A stretch of 8,705 nt of DNA, taken from the NCBI GenBank assembly GCA_902783515.1, contig CACZRK010000358.1:1-8705 (forward strand), written 5' to 3'. Positions within the stretch are counted from its first letter, which is position 1, and each line of letters opens with the position of its first letter. The translations under genes were made by a program, and so were the position numbers. Source of the DNA: an uncultured Coriobacteriaceae bacterium (GTDB lineage Bacteria; Actinomycetota; Coriobacteriia; Coriobacteriales; UMGS124). This document shows, piece after piece, positions 1 to 6,204 of the stretch. The notes beneath the pieces are model-generated. The model ran no database searches and had not been told where the DNA came from. It was given only the letters and a program-made list of their open reading frames with translations.

Positions 1-618
1 GCCTCGCGCCCCGGCGCCGTCCCGCCGCCGATCGCCGAGCCCGCGGGCGCGTCGGTCACCTATCACGAGGACGCGCGCCTGCTCGTCGTCGGCGGAAGGC
101 CCGAGCCCGACGGCAACGGCTACGTGTGCGTGTGCGCCGCCGGCACGAGCGACCTGTACTGCGCCGAGGAGGCGGCGCTCACCGCCGAGATGCTCGGCAG
201 CCGCGTGCGGCGGCTCTACGACGTGGGCGTCTCGGGCCTGCACCGCCTTCTCGCTCACGCGGGCGACGTCCAGGGCGCCACGGCGGTCGTCGCGGTCGCC
301 GGCATGGAGGGCGCGCTCGCGAGCGTCGTGGGCGGCCTCGCGAGCTGCCCGGTCATCGCCGTGCCGACGAGCGTCGGCTACGGCGCGTCGCTTCATGGCG
401 TGGCGGCGCTGCTCGCGATGCTCAACTCCTGCGCGAGCGGCGTCTCGGTGGTCAACATAGACAACGGCTTCGGCGCCGGCTATCAGGCGAGCCTGATCGA
501 CCACGCGCGCACGCGTCCGGCGGACGGCCGTGCGTGCGACGGTGCACGGGACGGCGATGAGGCGCATTCCGACGGAGGGGACGCGCAGGACGTGCGGACG
601 ACGGGAGGCGCGCGATGA
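1..618 (+). CDS. larB: LarB, pyridinium-3,5-biscarboxylic acid mononucleotide synthase (3' part)
   Basis: LarB carboxylates and hydrolyses nicotinic acid adenine dinucleotide to pyridinium-3,5-biscarboxylic acid mononucleotide, the first step of nickel-pincer nucleotide synthesis in the cytoplasm. The frame is open from base 1, so the N-terminus is missing; 205 residues are visible and the family is about 250. Recognisable family segments run in order: AGTSDLYCAEEA (the usual form has P for Y), GVSGLHRLL, VAGMEGALASVVGG, CPVIAVPTSVGYGASLHG, LLAMLNSCASGV and VVNIDNGFGAGY. This is the AIR-carboxylase-like (PurE-related) half of the protein. After GFGAGYQA the last 40 or so residues are rich in Asp, Gly and Arg and look like a poorly conserved tail. 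The stop codon overlaps the larC start (ATGA, 615-618), so the two genes are probably translationally coupled. Confidence 0.93.
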   Translation, partial: ASRPGAVPPPIAEPAGASVTYHEDARLLVVGGRPEPDGNGYVCVCAAGTSDLYCAEEAALTAEMLGSRVRRLYDVGVSGLHRLLAHAGDVQGATAVVAVAGMEGALASVVGGLASCPVIAVPTSVGYGASLHGVAALLAMLNSCASGVSVVNIDNGFGAGYQASLIDHARTRPADGRACDGARDGDEAHSDGGDAQDVRTTGGAR

Positions 619-1964
619 CGCGCAGGATGCTCTACCTGGACTGCTCGAGCGGCGTCAGCGGGGACATGGTCGTGGCCGCGCTGCTCGACGCGGGCGCCGA
701 CCGCGCGCGGCTTGACCGCGCGCTGGCGAGCCTTCCCGTGGACGGCTTCTCCTACGCGGTGACGCGCAGGCGCGCTCGCTCGCTCGACTGCTGCGACTTT
801 GACGTCATCCTGGACGAGGCGCACGACGGTCACGACCACGACATGGCGTACCTGTACGGCGACCTTGACGCCGACGCGTCGCCGACGTCTCCTGACGACA
901 CCGGCCACGGCGACGGCGACCACGAGCGCGAGGGCGGGCAGGCGCATGCCCACGCTCGCCATCGTCACGCGCATCGCCACCTCGCGGACGTCCTCGCGAT
1001 CATCGACGCCGCCGAGATGACGCCGCATGCCCGCGAGATCGCGCGGCGCGTCTTCCAGATCGTCGCGGACGCCGAGGCGAAGGCGCACGGCGTTCCCGCG
1101 CAGGAGGTCCACTTCCACGAGGTCGGCGCCGTCGACTCCATTGTGGACGTGGTCGCCGCCGCCGTCTGCCTGGACGACCTTGACGTCGCGCACGTCGCGA
1201 CGACGCCGCTGTACGAGGGCCAGGGGAGCGTGCGCAGCCAGCACGGCGTGCTGCCCGTGCCGGTCCCCGCCGTGGCGAACATCGTCGCGGCGCACGGCAT
1301 CCCGCTGGCCGCGGGCACGCGCCAGGGCGAGTTCGTGACGCCGACGGGCGCCGCCATCGTCGCCGCGGTGCGTGACCGTGCCACGCTGCCTGCGACGTAC
1401 GTGATCGAGAAGGTCGGCCTCGGGGCGGGCAAGCGCGCCTATGACCCGCCGAGCGTCGTGCGGGCGCTCGTCGTGCGCGAGGACGACGCCGCCGCGCCAG
1501 CCGACGAGGACGACTGGGTCTGGAAGCTGGAGACCGACGTGGACGACTGCACCGCCGAGGCCGTCGCCCATGCCACCCGGCACCTCATGGACGCCGGCGC
1601 GCGCGAGGTCCACACGCTGCCGCTCACGATGAAGCACGGGCGGCCGGGCGTGCAGATCCAGGTCATCTGCGACGAGCGCCTCGTCCCGGCGCTCGAGGGC
1701 ATCCTGTTCAGCGACACGACGACGATCGGGGTGCGGCGCGCGCGCATGCGGCGCACGGTGCTCCCGCGCGCGCTCGACCGCGTGCGGACGCCCTACGGGC
1801 AGGTCGGCGTGAAGGTCGTGACGCTGCCGGACGGCACGCGTCGCGCGTACCCCGAGAATCGCGACGTCGAGGCGGCATGCGAGGCGTCGGGGGCCGGGTA
1901 CCAGGAGGTCTGGCGCACGGCGATCGCCGCCGCGGACCGGCTGACGCTCACGACGCGCGCGTGA
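615..1964 (+). CDS. larC: LarC, nickel-insertion cyclometallase of nickel-pincer nucleotide synthesis
   Basis: LarC inserts nickel into pyridinium-3,5-bisthiocarboxylic acid mononucleotide in a CTP-dependent reaction, the last step to the NPN cofactor of lactate racemase-type enzymes. The 449-residue protein starts with the family signature LYLDCSSGVSGDM (residues 6-18). A His/Asp-rich stretch at about 68-122 includes HAHARHRHAHRH. The core motif EVHFHEVGAVDSIVD follows at 164-178, then LPVPVPAV and TPTGAAIVAA, and the C-terminal half begins near WKLETDVDDCTAEA. In Lactobacillus plantarum these halves are joined by programmed frameshifting; here one frame covers both. The protein is longer than the usual 390-420 residues, mainly because of the His/Asp-rich part. 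The start is set by GGGAGG six bases upstream and the ATGA overlap with larB. Its 3' end overlaps the converging transglutaminase gene by 17 bp. Confidence 0.95.
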   Translation: MTRRMLYLDCSSGVSGDMVVAALLDAGADRARLDRALASLPVDGFSYAVTRRRARSLDCCDFDVILDEAHDGHDHDMAYLYGDLDADASPTSPDDTGHGDGDHEREGGQAHAHARHRHAHRHLADVLAIIDAAEMTPHAREIARRVFQIVADAEAKAHGVPAQEVHFHEVGAVDSIVDVVAAAVCLDDLDVAHVATTPLYEGQGSVRSQHGVLPVPVPAVANIVAAHGIPLAAGTRQGEFVTPTGAAIVAAVRDRATLPATYVIEKVGLGAGKRAYDPPSVVRALVVREDDAAAPADEDDWVWKLETDVDDCTAEAVAHATRHLMDAGAREVHTLPLTMKHGRPGVQIQVICDERLVPALEGILFSDTTTIGVRRARMRRTVLPRALDRVRTPYGQVGVKVVTLPDGTRRAYPENRDVEAACEASGAGYQEVWRTAIAAADRLTLTTRA

Positions 1965-3795
1965 CGGTGGCGCGCAGAACGGTCGCGAGCGCGTGCGCGG
2001 CGTCGGCGACCGTCGCCGGCGCGCCGGGGAGCAGCATGGCGTCGTCGCCGGCAGTCCGCGGCCGAATCAGGCCGGCGTCGCACGCCTCCTGGACCGCCTG
2101 GACGTCCTCGGCATGCACCGTCGGGCGGTCCAGGTAGGACGCGAGGGGCGTCGCGTCGGACGCCGCGGGCAGCGCGTCGGTGAGGCGCGCCTGCGCGCGC
2201 AGCGCGGCGAGGGTGACGACGAGCTGCGCGCGCGTCACGGCGTCATAGGTGCCGAACCGCGTCCCCTCCGGCGCCGTCTGCGACCCATAGGGCGTCATGA
2301 GCCCCCGGGAGACGCACCACGCGATCCCGTCGTCAAAGGGCTGCTCGCCCGACCCGCAGTCGACGATGCCGGAGAGCGCCGCGGCGACCCCCTCGGCGTC
2401 CATGCCGCTCGTCGTGTCCAGCGGGGCGTGCGGCAGCGCCGCGGCGAGCCGGAGCAGCGCGCGGGCGAGCCAGCCGCGCGTGAGGTAGTCGTTCGGGCAG
2501 ATAAAGCCAAGGCCGGAGGCGGACGCGATGTCGCGGCGCACGTCCTCGTCGCGAACGACGCCCGCCTGGACGAGCTCGTCGAGCGAGCCGTCCACGACGT
2601 ACCAGGCGTCCGCGGGGACGTCGGCGAAGCGGTGGGGCGTCGCGACCTCCGCCGTCGCGGGATCGGCCGGCCCCGCGTACGAGAGCGGTCCGTACTGCTC
2701 GAGCCAGGGATAGTCCTCGGGGGCCTGAACGGGCGCCGCCCAGCCGTAGTGGTCAAGCTCGTCCCTCATGGCCTCGTCGCCGCGCAGGAACGCGTCGCCG
2801 CGCACGCGCGCGTCCGGGCCGGCGTCGGGCACGGGGTCGTCCCAGGTCACGTCAACGTGGTACCACGCGCCGTCGATGGACACGAGGTTCCACGAGTGGT
2901 TCATCTCGTCGCTCGCCACGAACATGCAGCCTATCCCGATCCTGCCGAGCAGCAGCTGGTACGCCCGCGCATAGCCGTCACAGACGGCGAGCCCGTTCAC
3001 GAGCGGGCCGACCGCGCAGAACGGCTCGCGCGCAGCGGCACCTTCGTCGGCGGTCACGTCCGCGTCGGCGTCGCCCGTCCCCGCCCCGCCATCGTCCGTC
3101 CCGTCGGCCTCGGCCGCCTCTGCCGCCTGCGTGTCGTACGACGTGGATCTGATCAGGTAGTCATGCAGCGCCTTCGCGGCCTCCACGTCGCCCATCGCGT
3201 CACCGACCCAGCTGAGCGCGCTCGCCACGCCTCGCTCCAGCGCGTCGGCGTAGGACGGCAGCTCGTCGGCGCCCACGGTGTACTGCAGCGTCACCGTGTT
3301 GACGGGGCAGGCGGTGACGTCGTCCGACGTCTGCTCGTACAGCATGGAGACGTTGCCCGAGACAAAGTAGAGCTCCGGGTCGTCCAGCAGGTCCTGGAAC
3401 GCCAGCCGCATCTCGGCGACGGTCACGCCCGTGCCCGCGAACTCCGGGACGTCCTCGCGCAGCTCCGAGATCGCGGCGCGCAGCAGCGTCAGCGCGGTCT
3501 CGCGCCCCGGCGTCCGCTCGGAGGCCACGACGTCCTGTGCGCTCAGGGCTGGGATTGCCGAGGACTCGGTACCATCGGCGCCCTCCTGCGCGCAGGCGAC
3601 CGTGAGGAACGGCGCCCGACGGGAGAGCATCATGGCGACGCTCGCAAGCGCGCCGGTCGTCACCCCGGCGCTCGCCAGGCGAACGAAGCGACGACGGCTG
3701 ATGCCGCCGTGCTCGGCGCCGGCGCGGACGCCAGCCGGCAGCAACGCGCCCGCCGGTCGGTCGACCGAGGCGCGCATGCGCACAGGCTCACTCAT
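1948..3795 (-). CDS. Tat-exported transglutaminase-like protein with SLH-like C-terminal repeats
   Basis: The 615-residue protein is probably exported and held in the cell envelope. Residues 33-40 (SRRRFVRL) fit the twin-arginine motif; a hydrophobic stretch (about 41-57) and a possible VACA/QEG cleavage site near 69 follow. The middle is a transglutaminase-like cysteine protease fold: LVNGLAVCDGYARAY gives Cys272, MNHSWNLVSIDG gives His300 and WYHVDVTWDD gives Asp315, so the triad is complete. An acidic, Gly/Ala/Asp-rich linker (about 223-256) is inserted before the catalytic Cys. From about 390 come SLH-like repeats: FADVPADAWY at 390-399 is the clearest, with weaker copies near 485-535 and 545-610. 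Such proteins in Gram-positives are usually envelope peptidases or crosslinking enzymes; the substrate cannot be told. The gene overlaps trmO by ATGA. A GTG at 3804 is in frame, but the binding site lies directly against it, so ATG 3795 is preferred. Confidence 0.85.
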   Translation of the reverse strand: MSEPVRMRASVDRPAGALLPAGVRAGAEHGGISRRRFVRLASAGVTTGALASVAMMLSRRAPFLTVACAQEGADGTESSAIPALSAQDVVASERTPGRETALTLLRAAISELREDVPEFAGTGVTVAEMRLAFQDLLDDPELYFVSGNVSMLYEQTSDDVTACPVNTVTLQYTVGADELPSYADALERGVASALSWVGDAMGDVEAAKALHDYLIRSTSYDTQAAEAAEADGTDDGGAGTGDADADVTADEGAAAREPFCAVGPLVNGLAVCDGYARAYQLLLGRIGIGCMFVASDEMNHSWNLVSIDGAWYHVDVTWDDPVPDAGPDARVRGDAFLRGDEAMRDELDHYGWAAPVQAPEDYPWLEQYGPLSYAGPADPATAEVATPHRFADVPADAWYVVDGSLDELVQAGVVRDEDVRRDIASASGLGFICPNDYLTRGWLARALLRLAAALPHAPLDTTSGMDAEGVAAALSGIVDCGSGEQPFDDGIAWCVSRGLMTPYGSQTAPEGTRFGTYDAVTRAQLVVTLAALRAQARLTDALPAASDATPLASYLDRPTVHAEDVQAVQEACDAGLIRPRTAGDDAMLLPGAPATVADAAHALATVLRATVTRAS

Positions 3796-4565
3796 CGCTC
3801 GCACCCTCCCTCGGCGTGCGCGTCAAACGCCCGGACGGTGCCGGTACGGCGCAGCTCGCGGTACTCGTCGTCGCTGAGCGTGCGGACGTCGACGACCCGC
3901 AGCCGCCCGTCGCGCACGACGAACCAGGTCACGACGTTCTCCAGCGGCACCCAGAACGCCCGACCCTCCCTGCCCGTGCGGGTGTACGCGGGCCGGGGGT
4001 CCTGGCGCAGCACGTCCATGAGGCCGTCGCGCAGCCGTGCGGGAACGCGGTCCAGAAGGTCGGCGGGCATCTCGACCTCAAGCAGCTTCGGCCACGCGGT
4101 CTCGTCCGTCCATCCGCCGCGAGCCTCCGCATGCGCGTCCGCGTAGGGGAGATACGGCTTGACGTCGTAGATCGGCGTGCCGTCGACGAGGTCTGCGCCG
4201 CTCACGACGAGGCTGACGCGCGCGGGGTCGCTCGCGTCCACGCGCACGAGGCGGACGCAGGAGAGCGCAAGGTCGTTCGGGCGGAAGCTCGAGCGCGTCG
4301 CGAACACGCCGAGCCTGCGCGTGCCGCCCAGCCGCGGCGGGCGCACCGTGGGCGACCAGCGGCGGTCGGCGTCCAGGTTGTGCGAGAACGCCCAGATGAG
4401 CCAGACGTAGTCAAAGCCGTCAAGCCCGCGCACGGCGTCCGGGTTGCTGAACGCGCGCTCGAACGCGACGGTCGCGAGCAGCGTGGGGGCGAGCCCGGGC
4501 TGTCGCGGGACGCCGAACTTCGTGGGGTATGACGATCGGATGTGGGCGATCGGCTGAATGTCCAT
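3792..4565 (-). CDS. trmO: TrmO (TsaA/YaeB-type) tRNA-Thr t6A37 N6-methyltransferase
   Basis: TrmO uses S-adenosylmethionine to methylate N6 of t6A37 in tRNA-Thr, giving m6t6A. The 257-residue protein opens with MDIQPIAHIRSSYPTKFGVP, typical of the family N-terminus (P-I-G-x-I-R-S with KFGVPRQPGL). The conserved core RPPRLGG followed by LGVFATRSSFRPNDLALS spans about 75-102, and DGTPIYDVKPYLPYAD spans 128-143. The C-terminal extension (about 160-257) matches the smaller C-terminal domain of this family in length; residue-level conservation there was not checked. The frame stays open upstream to 5072, but ATG 4565 has GAAGG with a 5-base spacer and matches the usual start, so the upstream part is taken as noncoding. 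The last codon overlaps the transglutaminase start (ATGA), so the two are probably on one transcript, although no functional link is obvious. Confidence 0.92.
   Translation of the reverse strand: MDIQPIAHIRSSYPTKFGVPRQPGLAPTLLATVAFERAFSNPDAVRGLDGFDYVWLIWAFSHNLDADRRWSPTVRPPRLGGTRRLGVFATRSSFRPNDLALSCVRLVRVDASDPARVSLVVSGADLVDGTPIYDVKPYLPYADAHAEARGGWTDETAWPKLLEVEMPADLLDRVPARLRDGLMDVLRQDPRPAYTRTGREGRAFWVPLENVVTWFVVRDGRLRVVDVRTLSDDEYRELRRTGTVRAFDAHAEGGCER
3804..3812 (-). promoter_or_regulatory. Ribosome binding site deciding the transglutaminase start
   Basis: On the minus strand GAGGGAGGG lies 8 bases before ATG 3795. The alternative in-frame GTG at 3804 uses the last base of this run and leaves no spacing. 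This favours the start that makes an ATGA overlap with the trmO stop codon. Confidence 0.7.
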
Positions 4566-4817
4566 GGTCACCTTCAGGGAGGTATGCGCGGGGCACGGGC
4601 AAGGCGACCCGCGCGCGTTTCGCGCATGCGCGGACGCGAGGGGCAGGGCGATCGAGCCCTCTCGGAGCGACGCATGCTCGCGATGCCGTAAGGCAGCGTA
4701 GCAGGCGGCCAACGCGCGCTCGGCACACCCGTGCGTTTCCCCTGAAACGGCACCGACCTCATGAGTTCCTGAAAACGTCGATGCGCATGGGATGACCGGC
4801 GCAGCCTCAGGGAGTTC
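4566..4817. other. Intergenic region between trmO and the prophage remnant
   Basis: This 252-bp divergent gap probably carries the trmO promoter on the minus strand, but no clear -35/-10 pair stands out. A weak TGCTACGCT, resembling an extended -10, lies near 4692-4700 on that strand. A 12-bp perfect palindrome CGCGCATGCGCG is at 4621-4632, 56 bp before the trmO start. The trmO binding site GAAGG is at 4571-4575. The right end, from 4773, is an open frame that runs into the next gene. Confidence 0.5.
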
Positions 4818-5402
4818 ATGGAGACGCCGGCCGTGGGGAAGGCGGCAGAGAGGGCCGGCGTCAGCACGGGGCAGCTGCGGGACCGGATCGTGGCGAGGCT
4901 CAGGGCCGAGGGCAGGGAGGGCCGCAACTTCGCGGGGATGACCAGGGCCGATCAGCAGCAGGCGCTCAGGCGCGCCGTCGAGCTGACGAGGCGGCAGGAC
5001 AATCCGCGACGGGACGTGAAGGTCGTCAACGACGCGCTCTACAACTCCCAAAGGAACTACGTCGAGCGGCACGGCGGCAAGGTCATACGTGGAGACAAGT
5101 CATGGGAAGCCCACCTCGACAATATGGGCGCCAATGCGTCAACACTAGGCGACAGCATCATACTCAGGAGCGACGCAACGACATCGGAGGTGCTAGAGGA
5201 GGTGTTTCACTTCAAGCAGCACCCGCGTGGCGATTACTCGCAATATGGGGCAGAAGTGATGCGCTGCCTGCGGGAACGCGATGCTCAGATGTACCTGCTG
5301 GACTCGGCGAAGCGGTATTATATCCCAGAGAAGGAGACGGCGCAGACGAGGAAGGCGCTGGCGTACTACCTGGAGCAGCTGAGGGGGGATGGGAGTCGAT
5401 GA
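4818..5402 (+). CDS. Phage/polymorphic-toxin-like protein, probably 5'-truncated
   Basis: The product (194 residues from ATG 4818) is not assigned to a named family. Residues 1-65 are charged and helical. From about 66 a distinct domain begins (VNDALYNSQRNYVERHGGKV, then KSWEAHL, DNMGANASTLGDSIILR). It contains a compact EEVFHFKQ motif at 127-134 and ends in a helical region with paired tyrosines. My recollection is that this kind of domain occurs at the C-terminus of phage minor head (MuF-like) and polymorphic toxin proteins. EExxH might be a metal or active site, but a true HExxH is absent. The frame is open back to 4773 and reads SLREF just before the ATG; the ATG itself has AGGGAG only 3 bases away. 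The gene therefore looks like the 3' end of a longer phage gene. GC drops from about 75% to 57% near 5040. It overlaps the next gene by ATGA. Confidence 0.6.
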   Translation: METPAVGKAAERAGVSTGQLRDRIVARLRAEGREGRNFAGMTRADQQQALRRAVELTRRQDNPRRDVKVVNDALYNSQRNYVERHGGKVIRGDKSWEAHLDNMGANASTLGDSIILRSDATTSEVLEEVFHFKQHPRGDYSQYGAEVMRCLRERDAQMYLLDSAKRYYIPEKETAQTRKALAYYLEQLRGDGSR

Positions 5403-5596
5403 AGATACAGGAATGCATCGAGATTAACGGGATGACCCTGATGGTTCTCGACCAAGACCTCCCCGGCGGCGATTGGCGTAAGCTAATGATTGATGGTTTG
5501 AGCTATGACCCGGTGTTGCCCATGGATATGGGCAACAAGTGCATCGGCGTCAACGGCGTCCATGACTTCACTGGCAAGGAGATCGAGTTCGTGTGA
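5399..5596 (+). CDS. Small 65-residue protein paired with the upstream phage/toxin-like gene
   Basis: This compact protein starts MKIQECIEINGMTLMVLDQD and continues with GGDWRKLMIDGLSYDP, MDMGNKCIGVNG and DFTGKEIEFV. It has no signal peptide or membrane segment. The regular alternation of hydrophobic residues, Gly and Asp suggests an all-beta fold. Its ATG overlaps the stop of the upstream gene (ATGA, 5399-5402), with GGGAG three bases away, so translation is probably coupled. Two readings fit the context. It may be the small gene that I recall following minor head genes in some Gram-positive prophages, or an immunity-type partner of the toxin-like domain. The sequence alone does not decide. 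GC is about 55-57% by hand count of two lines, clearly below flanking chromosomal genes, which agrees with acquired DNA. A terminator-like hairpin lies about 50 bp downstream. Confidence 0.6.
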   Translation: MKIQECIEINGMTLMVLDQDLPGGDWRKLMIDGLSYDPVLPMDMGNKCIGVNGVHDFTGKEIEFV

Positions 5597-5647
5597 GCGG
5601 CCGAGACCGCCGCTCCATAGCCTGACCGTACGGCATAGGCTTCTATC

Positions 5648-5683
5648 GAAGGCCCTCGCCATTCCGGCGGGGGGCCTTCTTCG
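5648..5683 (+). terminator. Terminator-like hairpin after the small phage gene
   Basis: GAAGGCCC at 5648-5655 pairs with GGGCCTTC at 5672-5679. The stem continues with CGCC/GGCG, a T-G wobble and one bulged G around the loop ATTCC. It is followed only by TTCG, not a full T-run, so intrinsic termination may be weak. It closes the 4818-5596 pair. Hairpins of this look are common between phage structural genes. Confidence 0.5.
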
Positions 5684-5692
5684 TGCCGCGTG

Positions 5693-5720
5693 ACCTCGCG
5701 GCGACCATGCGCCGCGAGGT
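5693..5720. repeat. 11-bp perfect inverted repeat before the tail-gene remnant
   Basis: ACCTCGCGGCG (5693-5703) and CGCCGCGAGGT (5710-5720) are exact reverse complements around the 6-base loop ACCATG. The right arm contains GAGGT, which would serve as the ribosome binding site for GTG 5729. Folding of the RNA would therefore hide that site. Confidence 0.55.
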
Positions 5721-5728
5721 GATGCAGC

Positions 5729-5933
5729 GTGGCGGGCGGGATCGTTGTCAACGAGGACGACACGAACGAGTGGATGGGGGCGATAGGCCCGGCAATCGCG
5801 CGGGCACTCGAGTAGGTGGGCCTCGCTGCAGAGGGGCACGCGAAGGCCAGGTGCCCGGTCGACACGGGTCGCCTGCGCAACTCGACCACGCGCGCGGTCC
5901 GGCGCCGCGTCCGAGGTGATCGGGACCACATAG
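5729..5933 (+). pseudogene. HK97 gp10-like phage tail protein, broken
   Basis: HK97 gp10-type proteins are small head-tail/tail-completion components of siphophages. From GTG 5729 the frame reads MAGGIVVNEDDTNEWMGAIG and ends in a TAG at 5813-5815. The same frame then continues VGLAAEGHAKARCPVDTGRL and RNSTTRAV to about 5899. CPVDTGRLRNS is the hallmark of this family. Homology then appears to move to the next frame, reading SGAASEVIGTT from 5898 to a TAG at 5931-5933, so there is a stop and a frameshift of one base. The family is normally 110-140 residues; only about 68 remain and the C-terminal part is not recognisable. The start has GAGGTG seven bases upstream. The gene is best read as a relic of a prophage whose capsid genes were deleted between 5597 and 5728. 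Confidence 0.75.
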
Positions 5934-6016
5934 ACATGACAGAGCGGCGAAGCCCACGTTCCCAGGTGCCAAGCCCCGGGGGGTGGTTGCCTCACCGCTA
6001 CTTAATTCTGCCACAC

Positions 6017-6103
6017 TGCGGCCTGGCGGAACAGGCAGACGCGCGCGCCACTCGAGCGCGTGAGCAAGACCCCGTGCGGGTTCGAGTCCCGCGGCAGCGG
6101 CCA
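6017..6103 (+). pseudogene. Degenerate tRNA of the long-variable-arm class (Leu/Ser-like)
   Basis: An 87-base cloverleaf can be laid out. The acceptor strand TGCGGCC pairs with GGCAGCG (one mismatch, one wobble). The D stem is GCG/CGC around GAACAGGCAGA. The anticodon stem CGCGC/GCGCG is perfect, the T arm is GCGGG-TTCGAGT-CCCGC, and a CCA is encoded at 6101-6103. TGGCGGAA..GGCAGACGC is the usual tRNA-Leu start. Against function: the anticodon loop CACTCGA lacks U33, the positional anticodon CTC fits neither Leu nor Ser, and the 15-base variable region does not form a stem. Two bases may have been lost from a CTCGAAA-type loop. It is most likely a phage-borne or old tRNA in decay. Confidence 0.5.
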
Positions 6104-6126
6104 CCTCTCATTCACGCGCGCCACAC

Positions 6127-6204
6127 TTCCCGCTCGTCTAACGGCAGATCCCGCGGCTCCCGCGCCATGCCGCCGGTGTTCTTCGAGCCCTAAGTGTGGA
6201 GCCA
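6127..6204 (+). pseudogene. Second degenerate tRNA-like sequence (Gly/Gln/Glu-like)
   Basis: It starts 23 bases after the previous tRNA-like sequence and is 78 bases long including a terminal CCA (6202-6204). TTCCCGC pairs with GTGTGGA at six of seven positions, two of them wobble. CTCGTCTAACGGCAG matches the start of tRNA-Gly/Gln/Glu genes, and the T-loop TTCGAGC sits at the right distance from the acceptor. The T stem and anticodon stem do not pair. The loop CTCCCGC would give anticodon CCC. An 8-bp inverted repeat CCACACTT/AAGTGTGG (6121-6128, 6192-6199) spans the same stretch and is an alternative explanation. Confidence 0.3.

Noticed and set aside
1380..1560. Programmed frameshift in larC as in Lactobacillus plantarum
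   Set aside because: One frame covers both LarC halves without interruption and no slippery run is seen at the junction.
483..1637. Minus-strand frame of 384 codons opposite larB and larC
   Set aside because: Arg/Val/His-rich shadow of larC with no known motif.
1993..4146. Very long plus-strand open frame (717 codons) opposite the transglutaminase and trmO genes
   Set aside because: It is antisense to two recognisable genes, is dominated by Arg, Gly, Ala and Val as expected for a GC-rich shadow frame, and shows no domain.
4566..5072. N-terminal extension of TrmO to 5072
   Set aside because: The extension has no family similarity, overlaps the prophage gene on the other strand, and ATG 4565 has a proper binding site and the usual N-terminus.
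5102..5596. Plus-strand frame of 164 codons ending in the small gene
   Set aside because: Its first 100 codons are an out-of-frame reading of the upstream gene; the ATG at 5399, within the ATGA overlap, is the better start.
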